From positions 1-7,179 of the forward strand of contig JAHIKR010000038.1 of assembly GCA_018897415.1 (NCBI GenBank): 7,179 bases of DNA, written 5' to 3'. The stretch is from Pseudomonadota bacterium (GTDB lineage: Bacteria; Desulfobacterota; Desulfobacteria; Desulfobacterales; ETH-SRB1). The notes below the pieces were generated by a model. That model did not search any database. It saw nothing but the letters and a program-made list of their open reading frames with translations, and was not told the DNA's origin. This document shows, in pieces, positions 1-6,954 of the stretch. Position 1 is the stretch's first letter, and every line of letters begins with the position of its first letter. A program made the position numbers and the translations under genes.

Positions 1-58
1 GCGGGGTGGGTATGCCTGCCCGCCATCGCTCTCGCTCAGGCGAGGTGCCGTTGCCAAA
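1..58. other. GC-rich block at window edge, no gene seen
   Basis: The first 60 bases are about 70% G+C by direct count, in sharp contrast with the AT-rich DNA that follows. One frame is open from base 1 to a TAA at 97-99, but the translation (rich in Cys, Ala and Gln) resembles no family I know. The block has short complementary pieces (CGCC near 21-24, GGCG near 39-42), so it may be the edge of a GC-rich intergenic palindromic repeat. It could also be the tail of an upstream gene; the window is too short on that side to decide. Confidence 0.25.
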
Positions 59-186
59 GCCAGAGTGAACATATTTTGCTTTTTAAAAAAACTATCTAAT
101 ACCCTGCCTTTTAAAGCTTTTGTTGCATAGAGGGGTGCGAAACTTGAGTAACTAATATACTATTTAACCGTTTAACGAGATCTGTT

Positions 187-1113
187 ATGAAGAAGAAAAT
201 AACATTTTTTATTTTAGGAAATACCGGCTCTCTAATAAAGAGAACGACTGTTTCCAGGGGTTTTATAACCTTTATAAGTACATTCATTGCAATATGTATC
301 ATATCATTTGGTTTTATTATTTATGACTACTACAGTCTTAAGAAAGATGTATTAGTTGCAAAAGAGCTCGAGAGCGACATTTCAAATCAACATGAGGAGA
401 TAGCCAGTCAGCGTAAGCAGATTAAAACTTTTGCTGCTGATATAAATTCTTTAAAGTCAAAACTTGTTGATCTGAAAAATTTTGAAAAAAAGATACGTGA
501 TATTGCTAACATTGAAAAAAATGCTAATCCCGAGAACCTTTTTGGTGTAGGGGGTTCGATTCCTGAAGATCTTGACACACAAACTCCAATAACAGAAAAA
601 TATAACAGCCTGATTCGTGAGATGCATGAACAGACACAGCAGTTTAATCTTGCAGCAATAAATCAGAAAAAAAGTTTTGAATCTCTTTTTAATAATCTTG
701 AGGATCAGCGGAATCTTCTTGCATCAACGCCAGCTATTCGCCCAACTAATGGGTGGATCTCATCGAAATTTGGATATCGAATATCACCGTTTACCGGTTT
801 TAGGGAATTCCATAAAGGGCTGGATATTGCTACACGAAAGGGAGCACCTATAGTTGCAACGGCAGATGGAGTTGTAACCTTTGTAGGTGTTAAAGGTTTG
901 ATAGGCAAGGTGATTGTAATCGATCACGGCCATGGAATGGTTACCCGTTATGCACATGTTCACAAGGCGCTGAAAAAACGTGGTGATGTCGTTAAAAGGG
1001 GGGATACCATTGCACTAGTTGGGAATACAGGACGGAGTACGGGATCACATCTTCATTACGAGGTTCATCTTAACGGAATACCTGTTAATCCTGCAAAATA
1101 TATACTTAACTAA
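187..1113 (+). CDS. Membrane-anchored M23 (LytM-type) peptidoglycan endopeptidase
   Basis: This is a 308-residue protein with a basic N-terminus, one hydrophobic membrane segment at about residues 25-47 and a Glu/Lys/Gln-rich, probably coiled-coil stretch at about 52-110 with more helix to about 175. A C-terminal M23 domain spans about 188-305. The zinc and catalytic residues of the family are all visible: the HxxxD motif in FHKGLD (H209, D213), H257 in RYAHVH, and the HxH of SHLHYE (H288, H290). Seen together, these predict an active zinc metallopeptidase that cuts peptide cross-links of peptidoglycan, held in the inner membrane with its catalytic domain in the periplasm. The signal-anchor plus coiled coil resembles MepM/NlpD/EnvC-type architecture, but I cannot assign an orthologue. 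The ATG at 187 is preceded by a weak Shine-Dalgarno (GAGAT, 177-181). The gene stands 375 bp before secA; this neighbourhood is common in Deltaproteobacteria. It might instead be a regulator-type LytM protein, but the intact metal site argues against that. Confidence 0.93.
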   Translation: MKKKITFFILGNTGSLIKRTTVSRGFITFISTFIAICIISFGFIIYDYYSLKKDVLVAKELESDISNQHEEIASQRKQIKTFAADINSLKSKLVDLKNFEKKIRDIANIEKNANPENLFGVGGSIPEDLDTQTPITEKYNSLIREMHEQTQQFNLAAINQKKSFESLFNNLEDQRNLLASTPAIRPTNGWISSKFGYRISPFTGFREFHKGLDIATRKGAPIVATADGVVTFVGVKGLIGKVIVIDHGHGMVTRYAHVHKALKKRGDVVKRGDTIALVGNTGRSTGSHLHYEVHLNGIPVNPAKYILN

Positions 1114-1163
1114 TTTTATGACAGACTCTTAGTTTCAGCCTTTCCTAACCCGGACAAGCCGGA

Positions 1164-1195
1164 AAATCCGAAATCCGAAACAAATCCGAAATCCG
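1164..1195. repeat. Four AAATCCG heptamers in two pairs
   Basis: Heptamers AAATCCG lie at 1164-1170, 1171-1177, 1182-1188 and 1189-1195, with the spacer AAAC between the two pairs. They are followed by AATTT. They do not encode anything I recognise. They form the left arm of the larger inverted repeat 1164-1308. Confidence 0.9.
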
Positions 1196-1308
1196 AATTT
1201 CCAAATGTTCAAAACAATTAAGGCACGTTAGCTCACTTCAGTTTGTTTAGCCGGATGTTTCGGTCATTTGAATTTTTGTCATTCGATATTGTTTCGTATT
1301 TCGAATTT
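1164..1308. repeat. Imperfect inverted-repeat element upstream of secA
   Basis: The left arm (1164-1216) and the right arm (1256-1308) are reverse complements at about 38 of 53 positions by hand alignment without gaps, leaving a loop of 39 nt. The best-conserved part is the pair around GAAAC (1177-1181) and GTTTC (1291-1295). The element occupies much of the 375-bp gap between the M23 peptidase gene and secA. It could be a decayed miniature mobile element or an intergenic hairpin in the RNA. There is no T-tract after it, so it is not a classical intrinsic terminator. No gene is seen in 1114-1488. Confidence 0.65.
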
Positions 1309-1411
1309 ATTTTCTGCCAGAAAAAACACGAACTTTACTCATTGTCAGGGTACCTTTGAGGACTAATATATAAACAAGCTACCTTTTTGGGGGTGGTAAT
1401 TTGACTAATTG

Positions 1412-1420
1412 TGTTATAAT
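1412..1420 (+). promoter_or_regulatory. Probable extended -10 promoter of secA
   Basis: TGTTATAAT matches an extended -10 element (TGn followed by a perfect TATAAT at 1415-1420). No good -35 hexamer is present 16-18 bp upstream, where the sequence is GGTGGT-like; extended -10 promoters can work without one. Transcription would start near 1427, giving a leader of about 60 nt before secA. The upstream repeat element ends about 100 bp before this site. Confidence 0.5.
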
Positions 1421-1469
1421 TAATAATATTTCAATCTGTAAGTCGAATAAATCTTATATTCTTAACCAT

Positions 1470-1475
1470 AGGAGG
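1470..1475 (+). promoter_or_regulatory. Strong Shine-Dalgarno of secA with long spacer
   Basis: AGGAGG is a full match to the anti-Shine-Dalgarno sequence, but 13 nt separate it from the ATG at 1489, more than the usual 5-9. A TAA codon (1486-1488) directly precedes the ATG in frame, so no earlier start can be used. Confidence 0.75.
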
Positions 1476-1488
1476 AATAATTATATAA

Positions 1489-4017
1489 ATGTGCTTGAAT
1501 TTTTTGACAAAAGTTTTTGGAAGTAAAAATGAACGGGAACTGAATAAGATTAAACCGACCGTTGAAATGATTAATAAATTGGAGCCTGATTTGAAGGCCA
1601 TGAGTGATGAGCAGCTAAGGTCCCGCACTTCTATTTTCAAAGAGCGTATTGAAAAGGGAGAACCCCTTGATAATATTCTTCCGGAAGCTTTTGCAACTGT
1701 GAGAGAAGCCTCTGTTCGTACTCTCAAGATGCGACATTTTGATGTTCAGTTAATAGGAGGCATTGTTCTTCACGAAGGGAAGATTGCTGAGATGAAAACA
1801 GGTGAAGGTAAAACTCTTGTCGCCACTCTTCCCGCATATCTAAATGCTCTTTCCGGCAAGGGGACGCATATAATTACGGTGAATGATTACCTTGCCAGAC
1901 GCGACAAAGAATGGATGGGGCAGATATATAATTTCCTGGGACTAACTGTGGGCAGTATATTAAGCGGCATGGACGATGCCGAACGAAAAGAGGCATACGG
2001 CTCTGATATAACTTACGGAACAAACAATGAATTTGGTTTTGACTACCTGCGTGATAATATGAAGTTTGATATAAACTCCGTTGTCCAAGGAGAGCTGAAT
2101 TTTGCTATTGTTGATGAAGTTGACAGCATACTGATTGACGAGGCAAGAACGCCTCTTATTATATCTGGACCTGCTGAGAAATCTACGGGTTTGTATTACA
2201 AAATCAACGAAATAATTCCGCGTCTTAAACGCGACATAGATTTTACTATAGATGAAAAGGCGCGGACGGTAGTCATGACGGAAGAAGGCGTTGCAAAGGC
2301 TGAAGAAATCTTGAAGATCGACAACCTGTATGATCCAAAATATATAGAAGTTTTGCATCATATAAATCAGGGCCTTAAGGCCCACACACTGTTTAAGCTT
2401 GATGTTGATTACATAGTCAAGAATGGTGAGGTCATCATAGTAGATGAGTTTACCGGTCGTTTAATGCCCGGCCGTCGTTACAGTGAAGGCCTGCATCAGG
2501 CCCTTGAAGCCAAAGAAAACGTAAAGATAGAAAATGAAAACCAAACGCTCGCCACTATTACTTTCCAAAATTATTTCAGAATGTATGATAAACTTTCAGG
2601 CATGACTGGTACTGCTGACACCGAAGCGGCTGAGTTCAAAAAGATATATGATCTGGATGTTATGGTTATTCCTACCAATATGCCGATGATTAGAGCTTAT
2701 TATCCAGATATGATTTACAAGACAAAAAAGGAAAAATATGAAGCTGCTTTGGATGAAATAGAGGAACTTCATAAAAAAGGACAGCCTGTTTTAGTCGGTA
2801 CGGTTTCTATAGATGTTTCTGAGAGTTTAAGCAAAATATTAAAAAAAAGAGGCATTAAACATAGTGTTTTGAATGCAAAAAACCATGAAAAGGAAGCAGA
2901 AATTATAGCAATGGCCGGACAGGAAGGGGCTGTTACAATTTCTACAAACATGGCAGGACGCGGAACAGATATTGTATTAGGAGATGGGGTGACTGAGCTG
3001 GGAGGACTTCATATTCTGGGCACCGAAAGACATGAAAGCAGACGTATTGATAATCAGCTCAGAGGACGTTCCGGGAGGCAGGGTGATCCTGGATCATCGC
3101 GTTTTTATCTTGCTTTGGAGGATGATCTTCTGCGGATATTTGGTGGTGAGCGTATAACCAGTATTATGGAGAAGCTGGGCATGGAAGAAGGAGAGCCAAT
3201 AGAGCATAACCTTATAAGCAAAGCAATAGAGAATGCTCAGGCAAAGGTTGAGGGCCATAATTTTGATATCAGGAAACAGCTCCTTGAATATGATGATGTT
3301 ATGAACCAGCAGAGAGAGGTTATATATAGACAGCGATGTGAAGCCCTGAAAGGCAGTAACCTGAAAAGTTCTATTATGGATATGATCCATGAAAAGGCTG
3401 AGGAAATAGTTTATGAATTTGCAGATGAGAGTTCGCTTCCTGAAGAATGGGATTTAAAAGGGCTTAACAAAACAGTATTCAAACAATTTAATTTTCGGCT
3501 TAACAGCTTTGATAGTGATACTTTAGATGGTTTGACACGAGAGAAACTATCCCAGTTGATTTATGATTCAGCTCTCAAAGTTTATGATGAAAAAGAAACC
3601 GTCATCGGAACAGAAGATTTCAGGCATTTGGAGCGAATTATTATGCTGCAGACCGTAGACAACCTGTGGAAAGACCATCTCCTCAGTATGGATCATCTAA
3701 AAGAGGGCATTGGGCTCAGGGGCTATGCCCAGCAGAATCCTCTGATTGTTTACAAAAAAGAAGGTTTTGAGATGTTCCAGAGTATGATTTCCAGGGTCAA
3801 AGAGGAGACCTTGGGGATTTTGTTCAGGATTCAGATATCTGAACCTGATAAAATAAATGATCTAAGACGGCCGACAAAGCAGGATCTGGTTTATTCCAGC
3901 GGAGACGATGCGCCACAAAAGAAAAAGCCTGTTAAGCGGGCTGTTCAAAAAATTGGAAGAAACGCGCCATGCCCATGCGGGAGCGGAAAGAAGTACAAGA
4001 AATGCTGCGGGAAATAG
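1489..4017 (+). CDS. secA: Preprotein translocase ATPase SecA
   Basis: SecA is the ATP-driven motor that pushes unfolded preproteins through the SecYEG channel. The 842-residue protein aligns well from memory with E. coli SecA (901 aa) from the first residues (LTKVFGS) to the end. NBD1 has Walker A TGEGKT (104-109) and the Walker B/DEVD box (209-212). The preprotein cross-linking domain follows at about 220-370, and NBD2 carries AGRGTDI (489-495) and the arginine-finger region GRSGRQGD (526-533). The helical scaffold and wing domains lead to a basic linker and a C-terminal zinc finger, with Cys at 828, 830, 839 and 840 (CxCx8CC). That finger normally binds SecB and lipids; the last ligand is Cys here, where E. 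coli has His. The shorter length is explained partly by a compact NBD2: the roughly 35-residue insertion that E. coli has after VLGG is missing (VLGDG, 497-501, runs almost straight into GGLHILGTERHE). Only 9 nt separate it from clpS, implying co-transcription. Confidence 0.99.
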   Translation: MCLNFLTKVFGSKNERELNKIKPTVEMINKLEPDLKAMSDEQLRSRTSIFKERIEKGEPLDNILPEAFATVREASVRTLKMRHFDVQLIGGIVLHEGKIAEMKTGEGKTLVATLPAYLNALSGKGTHIITVNDYLARRDKEWMGQIYNFLGLTVGSILSGMDDAERKEAYGSDITYGTNNEFGFDYLRDNMKFDINSVVQGELNFAIVDEVDSILIDEARTPLIISGPAEKSTGLYYKINEIIPRLKRDIDFTIDEKARTVVMTEEGVAKAEEILKIDNLYDPKYIEVLHHINQGLKAHTLFKLDVDYIVKNGEVIIVDEFTGRLMPGRRYSEGLHQALEAKENVKIENENQTLATITFQNYFRMYDKLSGMTGTADTEAAEFKKIYDLDVMVIPTNMPMIRAYYPDMIYKTKKEKYEAALDEIEELHKKGQPVLVGTVSIDVSESLSKILKKRGIKHSVLNAKNHEKEAEIIAMAGQEGAVTISTNMAGRGTDIVLGDGVTELGGLHILGTERHESRRIDNQLRGRSGRQGDPGSSRFYLALEDDLLRIFGGERITSIMEKLGMEEGEPIEHNLISKAIENAQAKVEGHNFDIRKQLLEYDDVMNQQREVIYRQRCEALKGSNLKSSIMDMIHEKAEEIVYEFADESSLPEEWDLKGLNKTVFKQFNFRLNSFDSDTLDGLTREKLSQLIYDSALKVYDEKETVIGTEDFRHLERIIMLQTVDNLWKDHLLSMDHLKEGIGLRGYAQQNPLIVYKKEGFEMFQSMISRVKEETLGILFRIQISEPDKINDLRRPTKQDLVYSSGDDAPQKKKPVKRAVQKIGRNAPCPCGSGKKYKKCCGK

Positions 4018-4026
4018 GCACTTATT

Positions 4027-4341
4027 ATGAGCTTGTATAAATCTGATTATGAAGAAATAGCAGATTCTGAAACTGAGGAGGAAGTTAAGGAGCCTTCAAT
4101 GTATAAGGTACTGCTGCATAATGATGACTATACAAGCATGGAGTTTGTTGTAGAAATTCTTTTGTCTGTTTTTAATAAATCTATAGAAGATGCTACAATG
4201 ATTATGTTGAAGGTTCACAAAGAAGGAATTGGAATTTGCGGTGTTTATACATACGAAGTTGCTGAGACAAAGGTGGATACAGTTCACGCCTTGGCAAGAG
4301 AAAGAGAAGTTCCTCTTAAATGTACTATGGAAAAAGAGTAA
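4027..4341 (+). CDS. clpS: ClpS, N-degron adaptor of ClpAP
   Basis: The 104-residue product has the normal length and layout: an acidic, flexible N-terminal tail (about 1-22) and the compact ClpS core. The substrate pocket residues are visible by alignment with E. coli ClpS: N32, D33 and D34 in LLHNDDYT, M38 (the gate Met), and H64 in KVHKEG. The signature ICGVYTYEVAETK that follows is nearly invariant in the family. ClpS binds proteins that begin with Leu, Phe, Tyr or Trp and hands them to the N-domain of ClpA. The start at 4027 has only a weak Shine-Dalgarno (the AGG at 4016-4018, overlapping the secA stop), so translation may be coupled to secA. clpA follows 50 nt downstream, as expected for the pathway. 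Confidence 0.98.
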   Translation: MSLYKSDYEEIADSETEEEVKEPSMYKVLLHNDDYTSMEFVVEILLSVFNKSIEDATMIMLKVHKEGIGICGVYTYEVAETKVDTVHALAREREVPLKCTMEKE

Positions 4342-4363
4342 CCGTGAACTTTGAACCGTGAAC
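4340..4363. repeat. Direct repeat AACCGTGAAC x2 between clpS and clpA
   Basis: Two exact copies of AACCGTGAAC lie at 4340-4349 and 4354-4363, spaced by four bases; the first overlaps the clpS stop codon. The function is unknown. It may be a remnant of a dispersed intergenic repeat. Confidence 0.8.
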
Positions 4364-4379
4364 CTGAGTAGTTACTAAC

Positions 4380-4384
4380 GAGGT
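4380..4384 (+). promoter_or_regulatory. Shine-Dalgarno of clpA
   Basis: GAGGT lies 7 nt before the ATG at 4392, a good match and spacing that supports this start. It is part of the 12-mer TAACGAGGTCTG (4376-4387), nearly the same as the one before the M23 peptidase gene at 173-184. Confidence 0.7.
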
Positions 4385-4391
4385 CTGAATT

Positions 4392-6641
4392 ATGATTAGT
4401 AAAGAATTAAGCACAACTCTTGGTTTTGCTGTCAGAGAGGCCAAGAAAAGGCGCCATGAGTATGTCTGTATAGAACATCTGCTTTACGCTATTTTATATA
4501 ATAACTCAGGCAAAGAGATTATTGAGAGCTGTGGAGGAAGTGTTGAAAACCTGAATAATGTTCTTGAGGACTTTTTAAGTAAAAATCTTGAAACAATTCC
4601 GGAAGGGGATGAGTACGTACTGCAACAGACGGTAGGTTTCCAGAGAGTTATTCAGAGGGCAGTTAATCATGCACGCTCTGCCGAAAAAAGTGAAGTCTCA
4701 GTATCTGACATGCTTGCATCCATGTTTCAGGAAAAAGATTCCTATGCAGTATATTTTTTGAACAGAGAAGGAATTGTGCGTTTTGATGTTCTAAACTATA
4801 TATCTCATGATATTACTAACTTTCCTTTTCGGGATAGAGGTGGAGGACTTGCGAAAACTGAGAAAGAGGAAAAAAAGAAAAGTTCTGATTTCCTTGAGGT
4901 TTTTACTATTGACCTTGTGAAAAGGGCTTCAGAAGGAAAAATAGACCCCCTTATAGGACGCAAATTGGAACTCGAACGTACTATTCAGGTGCTTTGCAGA
5001 AGAAATAAAAATAATCCTGTTTATGTCGGCGATCCCGGTGTCGGGAAAACAGCTATGGCAGAGGGGCTTGCAAATAAGATATATGCTGGGGATGTTCCGG
5101 ATGTGCTTAAAGATATTTGCATATATTCTCTTGACCTCGGCGCTATTCTGGCTGGAACAAAGTTTCGCGGGGACTTTGAGCAGCGCTTAAAAGGGGTTCT
5201 TTCGGAGCTGAAAGATAAAAAACATGCTATTTTGTTTATTGATGAGATTCATACAGTTGTTGGGGCAGGTGCGACCAGCGGTGGTTCCATGGATGCATCA
5301 AATATACTGAAGCCGGTTCTTGCTGCCGGCGATTTGAGGTGTATCGGATCAACTACTTATGAAGAGTATAAGAATTACTTTGAAAAAGACCGGGCTCTTT
5401 CTCGTCGTTTTGAAAAAATCGAGATTAATGAGCCTTCAGTCGTTGAGACAGTTAAAATTTTAAAAGGGCTCAGGCCTCATTATGAAAATTTTCATGGAAT
5501 TATTTATACTGATCAGTCGCTTAAAGCTGCTGCCGAGTTGTCTGCTAAATTCATAAATGATCGCTATCTTCCAGATAAGGCAATTGATGTAATTGATGAG
5601 GCCGGCGCATTTATCAAGCTTTCCGGCGTTTCTCGAAGAAAGAATATCAATCCAAAAGACATTGAAAAGATTGTCGCAAAGATTGCCAGGGTTCCAATTA
5701 GAAGTATATCAACCTCTGATAAAGCAAAATTAGAGAGTCTTGAAGAAGATCTAAAAAAAGTCATTTTTGGTCAAGATGATGCCATAAAATCTTTAGTTAG
5801 TTCTATTAAGCGTTCTCGTGCCGGTCTTGGTATTCCAGGTAAACCTGTTGGAGCTTTTTTATTTACCGGGCCTACCGGCGTTGGGAAAACAGAGGTTGCA
5901 AGACAGGTCGCAGCAATCCTTGGTATAGAGTTATTACGTTTTGATATGAGTGAATATATGGAAAAACACGCTGTGGCTCGTCTAATAGGCGCGCCTCCGG
6001 GCTATGTCGGTTTTGATCAGGGCGGACTTTTAACCGACGGCACAAGAAAACATCCTTACAGCGTTCTGCTTCTTGACGAAATAGAAAAAGCTCATCAAGA
6101 TATGTTTAATATTCTGCTTCAGGTTTTTGACCATGCCACCCTGACGGATAATAGCGGCAGGAAGTCTGACTTCAGGAATGTCATTATTATGATGACCTCA
6201 AATGCCGGGGCAAGGGAAATGAGTGCTCATTCTATCGGTTTTGGAGAAACTCAGTATGATACGAAAAATAAAGGAAAAAAAGCTGTTGAAAAGTTCTTTA
6301 ACCCTGAATTCAGGAACCGTCTTGATGGAATAATCAGCTTTAATCCTCTTAGCGTAAAAATTATGGAAAAGATAGTGGATAAATTCGTAGCTGAACTAAA
6401 TGAACAGCTTGCCATCAAAAAAATTTCTCTTTCCATTTCTTCTAAAGCAAGAAACTGGATGGCAAAAAAAGGACATGATCCGCTTTTTGGAGCAAGACCT
6501 CTTTCCAGACTGATACAGACTGAGATTAAAGATATCCTGACCGATGAAATCCTATTCGGCAAGCTATCGAGCGGGGGCAAGGTCTTCGTTGATTTAGAAA
6601 ATGATAAGATCAGGGTTAAAGAGCAGGGTTCGGGGGCATAA
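4392..6641 (+). CDS. clpA: ClpA, AAA+ unfoldase of the ClpAP protease
   Basis: The 749-residue Hsp100 protein is close to E. coli ClpA (758 aa). The N-domain (about 1-143), the docking site for ClpS, is followed by a charged linker (about 150-167). AAA domain D1 has Walker A GDPGVGKT (213-220), pore loop TKFRG (256-260, Phe where E. coli has Tyr), Walker B ILFIDE (280-285) and the Arg pair R338-R339. D2 has Walker A GPTGVGKT (493-500), pore loop PPGYVG (535-540), Walker B LLLDE (559-563) and the sensor-2 motif GARPLSR (700-706). No long coiled-coil M-domain interrupts D1, which separates it from ClpB and ClpC. The tripeptide IGF (615-617) matches the loop that docks ClpA on ClpP, so a ClpP partner is expected elsewhere in the genome. 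It threads substrates, including N-degron proteins delivered by ClpS, into ClpP. The adjacent clpS and aat support the ClpA assignment. Confidence 0.98.
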   Translation: MISKELSTTLGFAVREAKKRRHEYVCIEHLLYAILYNNSGKEIIESCGGSVENLNNVLEDFLSKNLETIPEGDEYVLQQTVGFQRVIQRAVNHARSAEKSEVSVSDMLASMFQEKDSYAVYFLNREGIVRFDVLNYISHDITNFPFRDRGGGLAKTEKEEKKKSSDFLEVFTIDLVKRASEGKIDPLIGRKLELERTIQVLCRRNKNNPVYVGDPGVGKTAMAEGLANKIYAGDVPDVLKDICIYSLDLGAILAGTKFRGDFEQRLKGVLSELKDKKHAILFIDEIHTVVGAGATSGGSMDASNILKPVLAAGDLRCIGSTTYEEYKNYFEKDRALSRRFEKIEINEPSVVETVKILKGLRPHYENFHGIIYTDQSLKAAAELSAKFINDRYLPDKAIDVIDEAGAFIKLSGVSRRKNINPKDIEKIVAKIARVPIRSISTSDKAKLESLEEDLKKVIFGQDDAIKSLVSSIKRSRAGLGIPGKPVGAFLFTGPTGVGKTEVARQVAAILGIELLRFDMSEYMEKHAVARLIGAPPGYVGFDQGGLLTDGTRKHPYSVLLLDEIEKAHQDMFNILLQVFDHATLTDNSGRKSDFRNVIIMMTSNAGAREMSAHSIGFGETQYDTKNKGKKAVEKFFNPEFRNRLDGIISFNPLSVKIMEKIVDKFVAELNEQLAIKKISLSISSKARNWMAKKGHDPLFGARPLSRLIQTEIKDILTDEILFGKLSSGGKVFVDLENDKIRVKEQGSGA

Positions 6642-6659
6642 GCGCTTAAATAAGGAAAA

Positions 6660-6694
6660 AATAATCAATAATTAATAATCAATAATTAATAACT
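6660..6694. repeat. Five tandem heptamers AATAATY
   Basis: The units are AATAATC, AATAATT, AATAATC, AATAATT and the variant AATAACT, beginning 18 bp after the clpA stop. They are the reverse complement of the heptamer family found at 6860-6929, so the two arrays face each other around the central hairpin region. Confidence 0.88.
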
Positions 6695-6698
6695 TAAG

Positions 6699-6837
6699 AG
6701 TCCATAGTTCTTTTTAACCCTATGAATTTTAAAGAAATATCCTTTTGACCGAACCGTCATTCCCGCGAAGGCGGGAATCCAGCAAAATCAATGGGTTATG
6801 GATTCCTGCCTTCGCAGGAATGACAGAACTTTGGACT
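6699..6837. repeat. Outer inverted repeat around the paired hairpins
   Basis: AGTCCATAGTTCT (6699-6711) and AGAACTTTGGACT (6825-6837) are reverse complements at 12 of 13 positions. The right arm directly abuts the inner hairpin arm (ends 6824), while the left arm is separated from its inner arm by 44 nt (6712-6755). One side has therefore gained or lost sequence. It resembles a miniature inverted-repeat element. Confidence 0.7.
6756..6824. repeat. Pair of inverted REP-like hairpins
   Basis: Two 26-nt arms (6756-6781 and 6799-6824) are reverse complements with two mismatches. Each arm is itself a perfect 8-bp hairpin: ATTCCCGC/GCGGGAAT with loop GAAG at 6759-6778, and ATTCCTGC/GCAGGAAT with loop CTTC at 6802-6821. 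The two mismatches are compensatory, so both stems stay perfect. Sequences of the CATTCCCGC...GCGGGAATC kind are dispersed repeats in many proteobacterial genomes (known from experience, not searched here). In RNA the hairpins could protect the clpA 3' end; no T-tract makes them an intrinsic terminator. Confidence 0.85.
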
Positions 6838-6859
6838 GTACAGTTAATAATTAATTGTT

Positions 6860-6929
6860 AATTATTGATTATTGATTATTGATTATTGATTATTGATTAT
6901 TGATTATTGATTATTGATTATTGATTATT
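6860..6929. repeat. Tandem array of nine GATTATT heptamers
   Basis: After one AATTATT unit (6860-6866), nine exact GATTATT units run without interruption from 6867 to 6929. Weaker related heptamers (AATAATT, AATTGTT) precede them at 6846-6859. The array ends about 25 bp before the probable aat start. Perfect short tandem repeats of this kind are prone to slippage. Because the aat frame has a TAG at 6934-6936, downstream of the array, length changes would alter the leader and not the protein. Confidence 0.93.
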
Positions 6930-6943
6930 AAGTTAGTGCTTAC

Positions 6944-6948
6944 GGGGG
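6944..6948 (+). promoter_or_regulatory. Possible Shine-Dalgarno of aat
   Basis: GGGGG can pair with the CCUCC anti-Shine-Dalgarno using one G-U pair. It lies 6 nt before the ATC at 6955, the position where homologues begin. This is inference from spacing and gives modest support to an ATC start. Confidence 0.35.
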
Positions 6949-6954
6949 TTAGGG

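Noticed and set aside
156..161. TATACT as a -10 box for the M23 peptidase gene.
   Set aside because: No acceptable -35 element or extended -10 TG is present; in AT-rich DNA such a match is expected by chance.
1149..1163. CCGG-ACAAG-CCGG hairpin as terminator of the M23 peptidase gene.
   Set aside because: The stem is only 4 bp and no T-tract follows.
1310..1324. TTTTCT-GCC-AGAAAA hairpin.
   Set aside because: It is short and AT-rich, and lacks the GC stem and T-tract of a terminator.
1255..1359. Small ORF of 34 codons plus stop (starts MFRSFEFLSF) between the M23 gene and secA.
   Set aside because: It has no ribosome binding site, and much of it is the right arm of the inverted repeat read as protein; such repeats often yield false small ORFs.
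1401..1420. TTGACT (1401-1406) followed by TATAAT (1415-1420) as a -35/-10 pair.
   Set aside because: The spacer is only 8 bp, too short for sigma-70; the TATAAT is better explained as an extended -10 element.
1960..2385. Reverse-strand ORF of 141 codons inside secA.
   Set aside because: It overlaps the highly conserved NBD1/PPXD coding region on the other strand and has no recognisable domain; it is a shadow of secA.
6251..6580. Reverse-strand ORF of 109 codons inside clpA.
   Set aside because: It lies antisense to the conserved D2 and C-terminal part of clpA, with no family resemblance.
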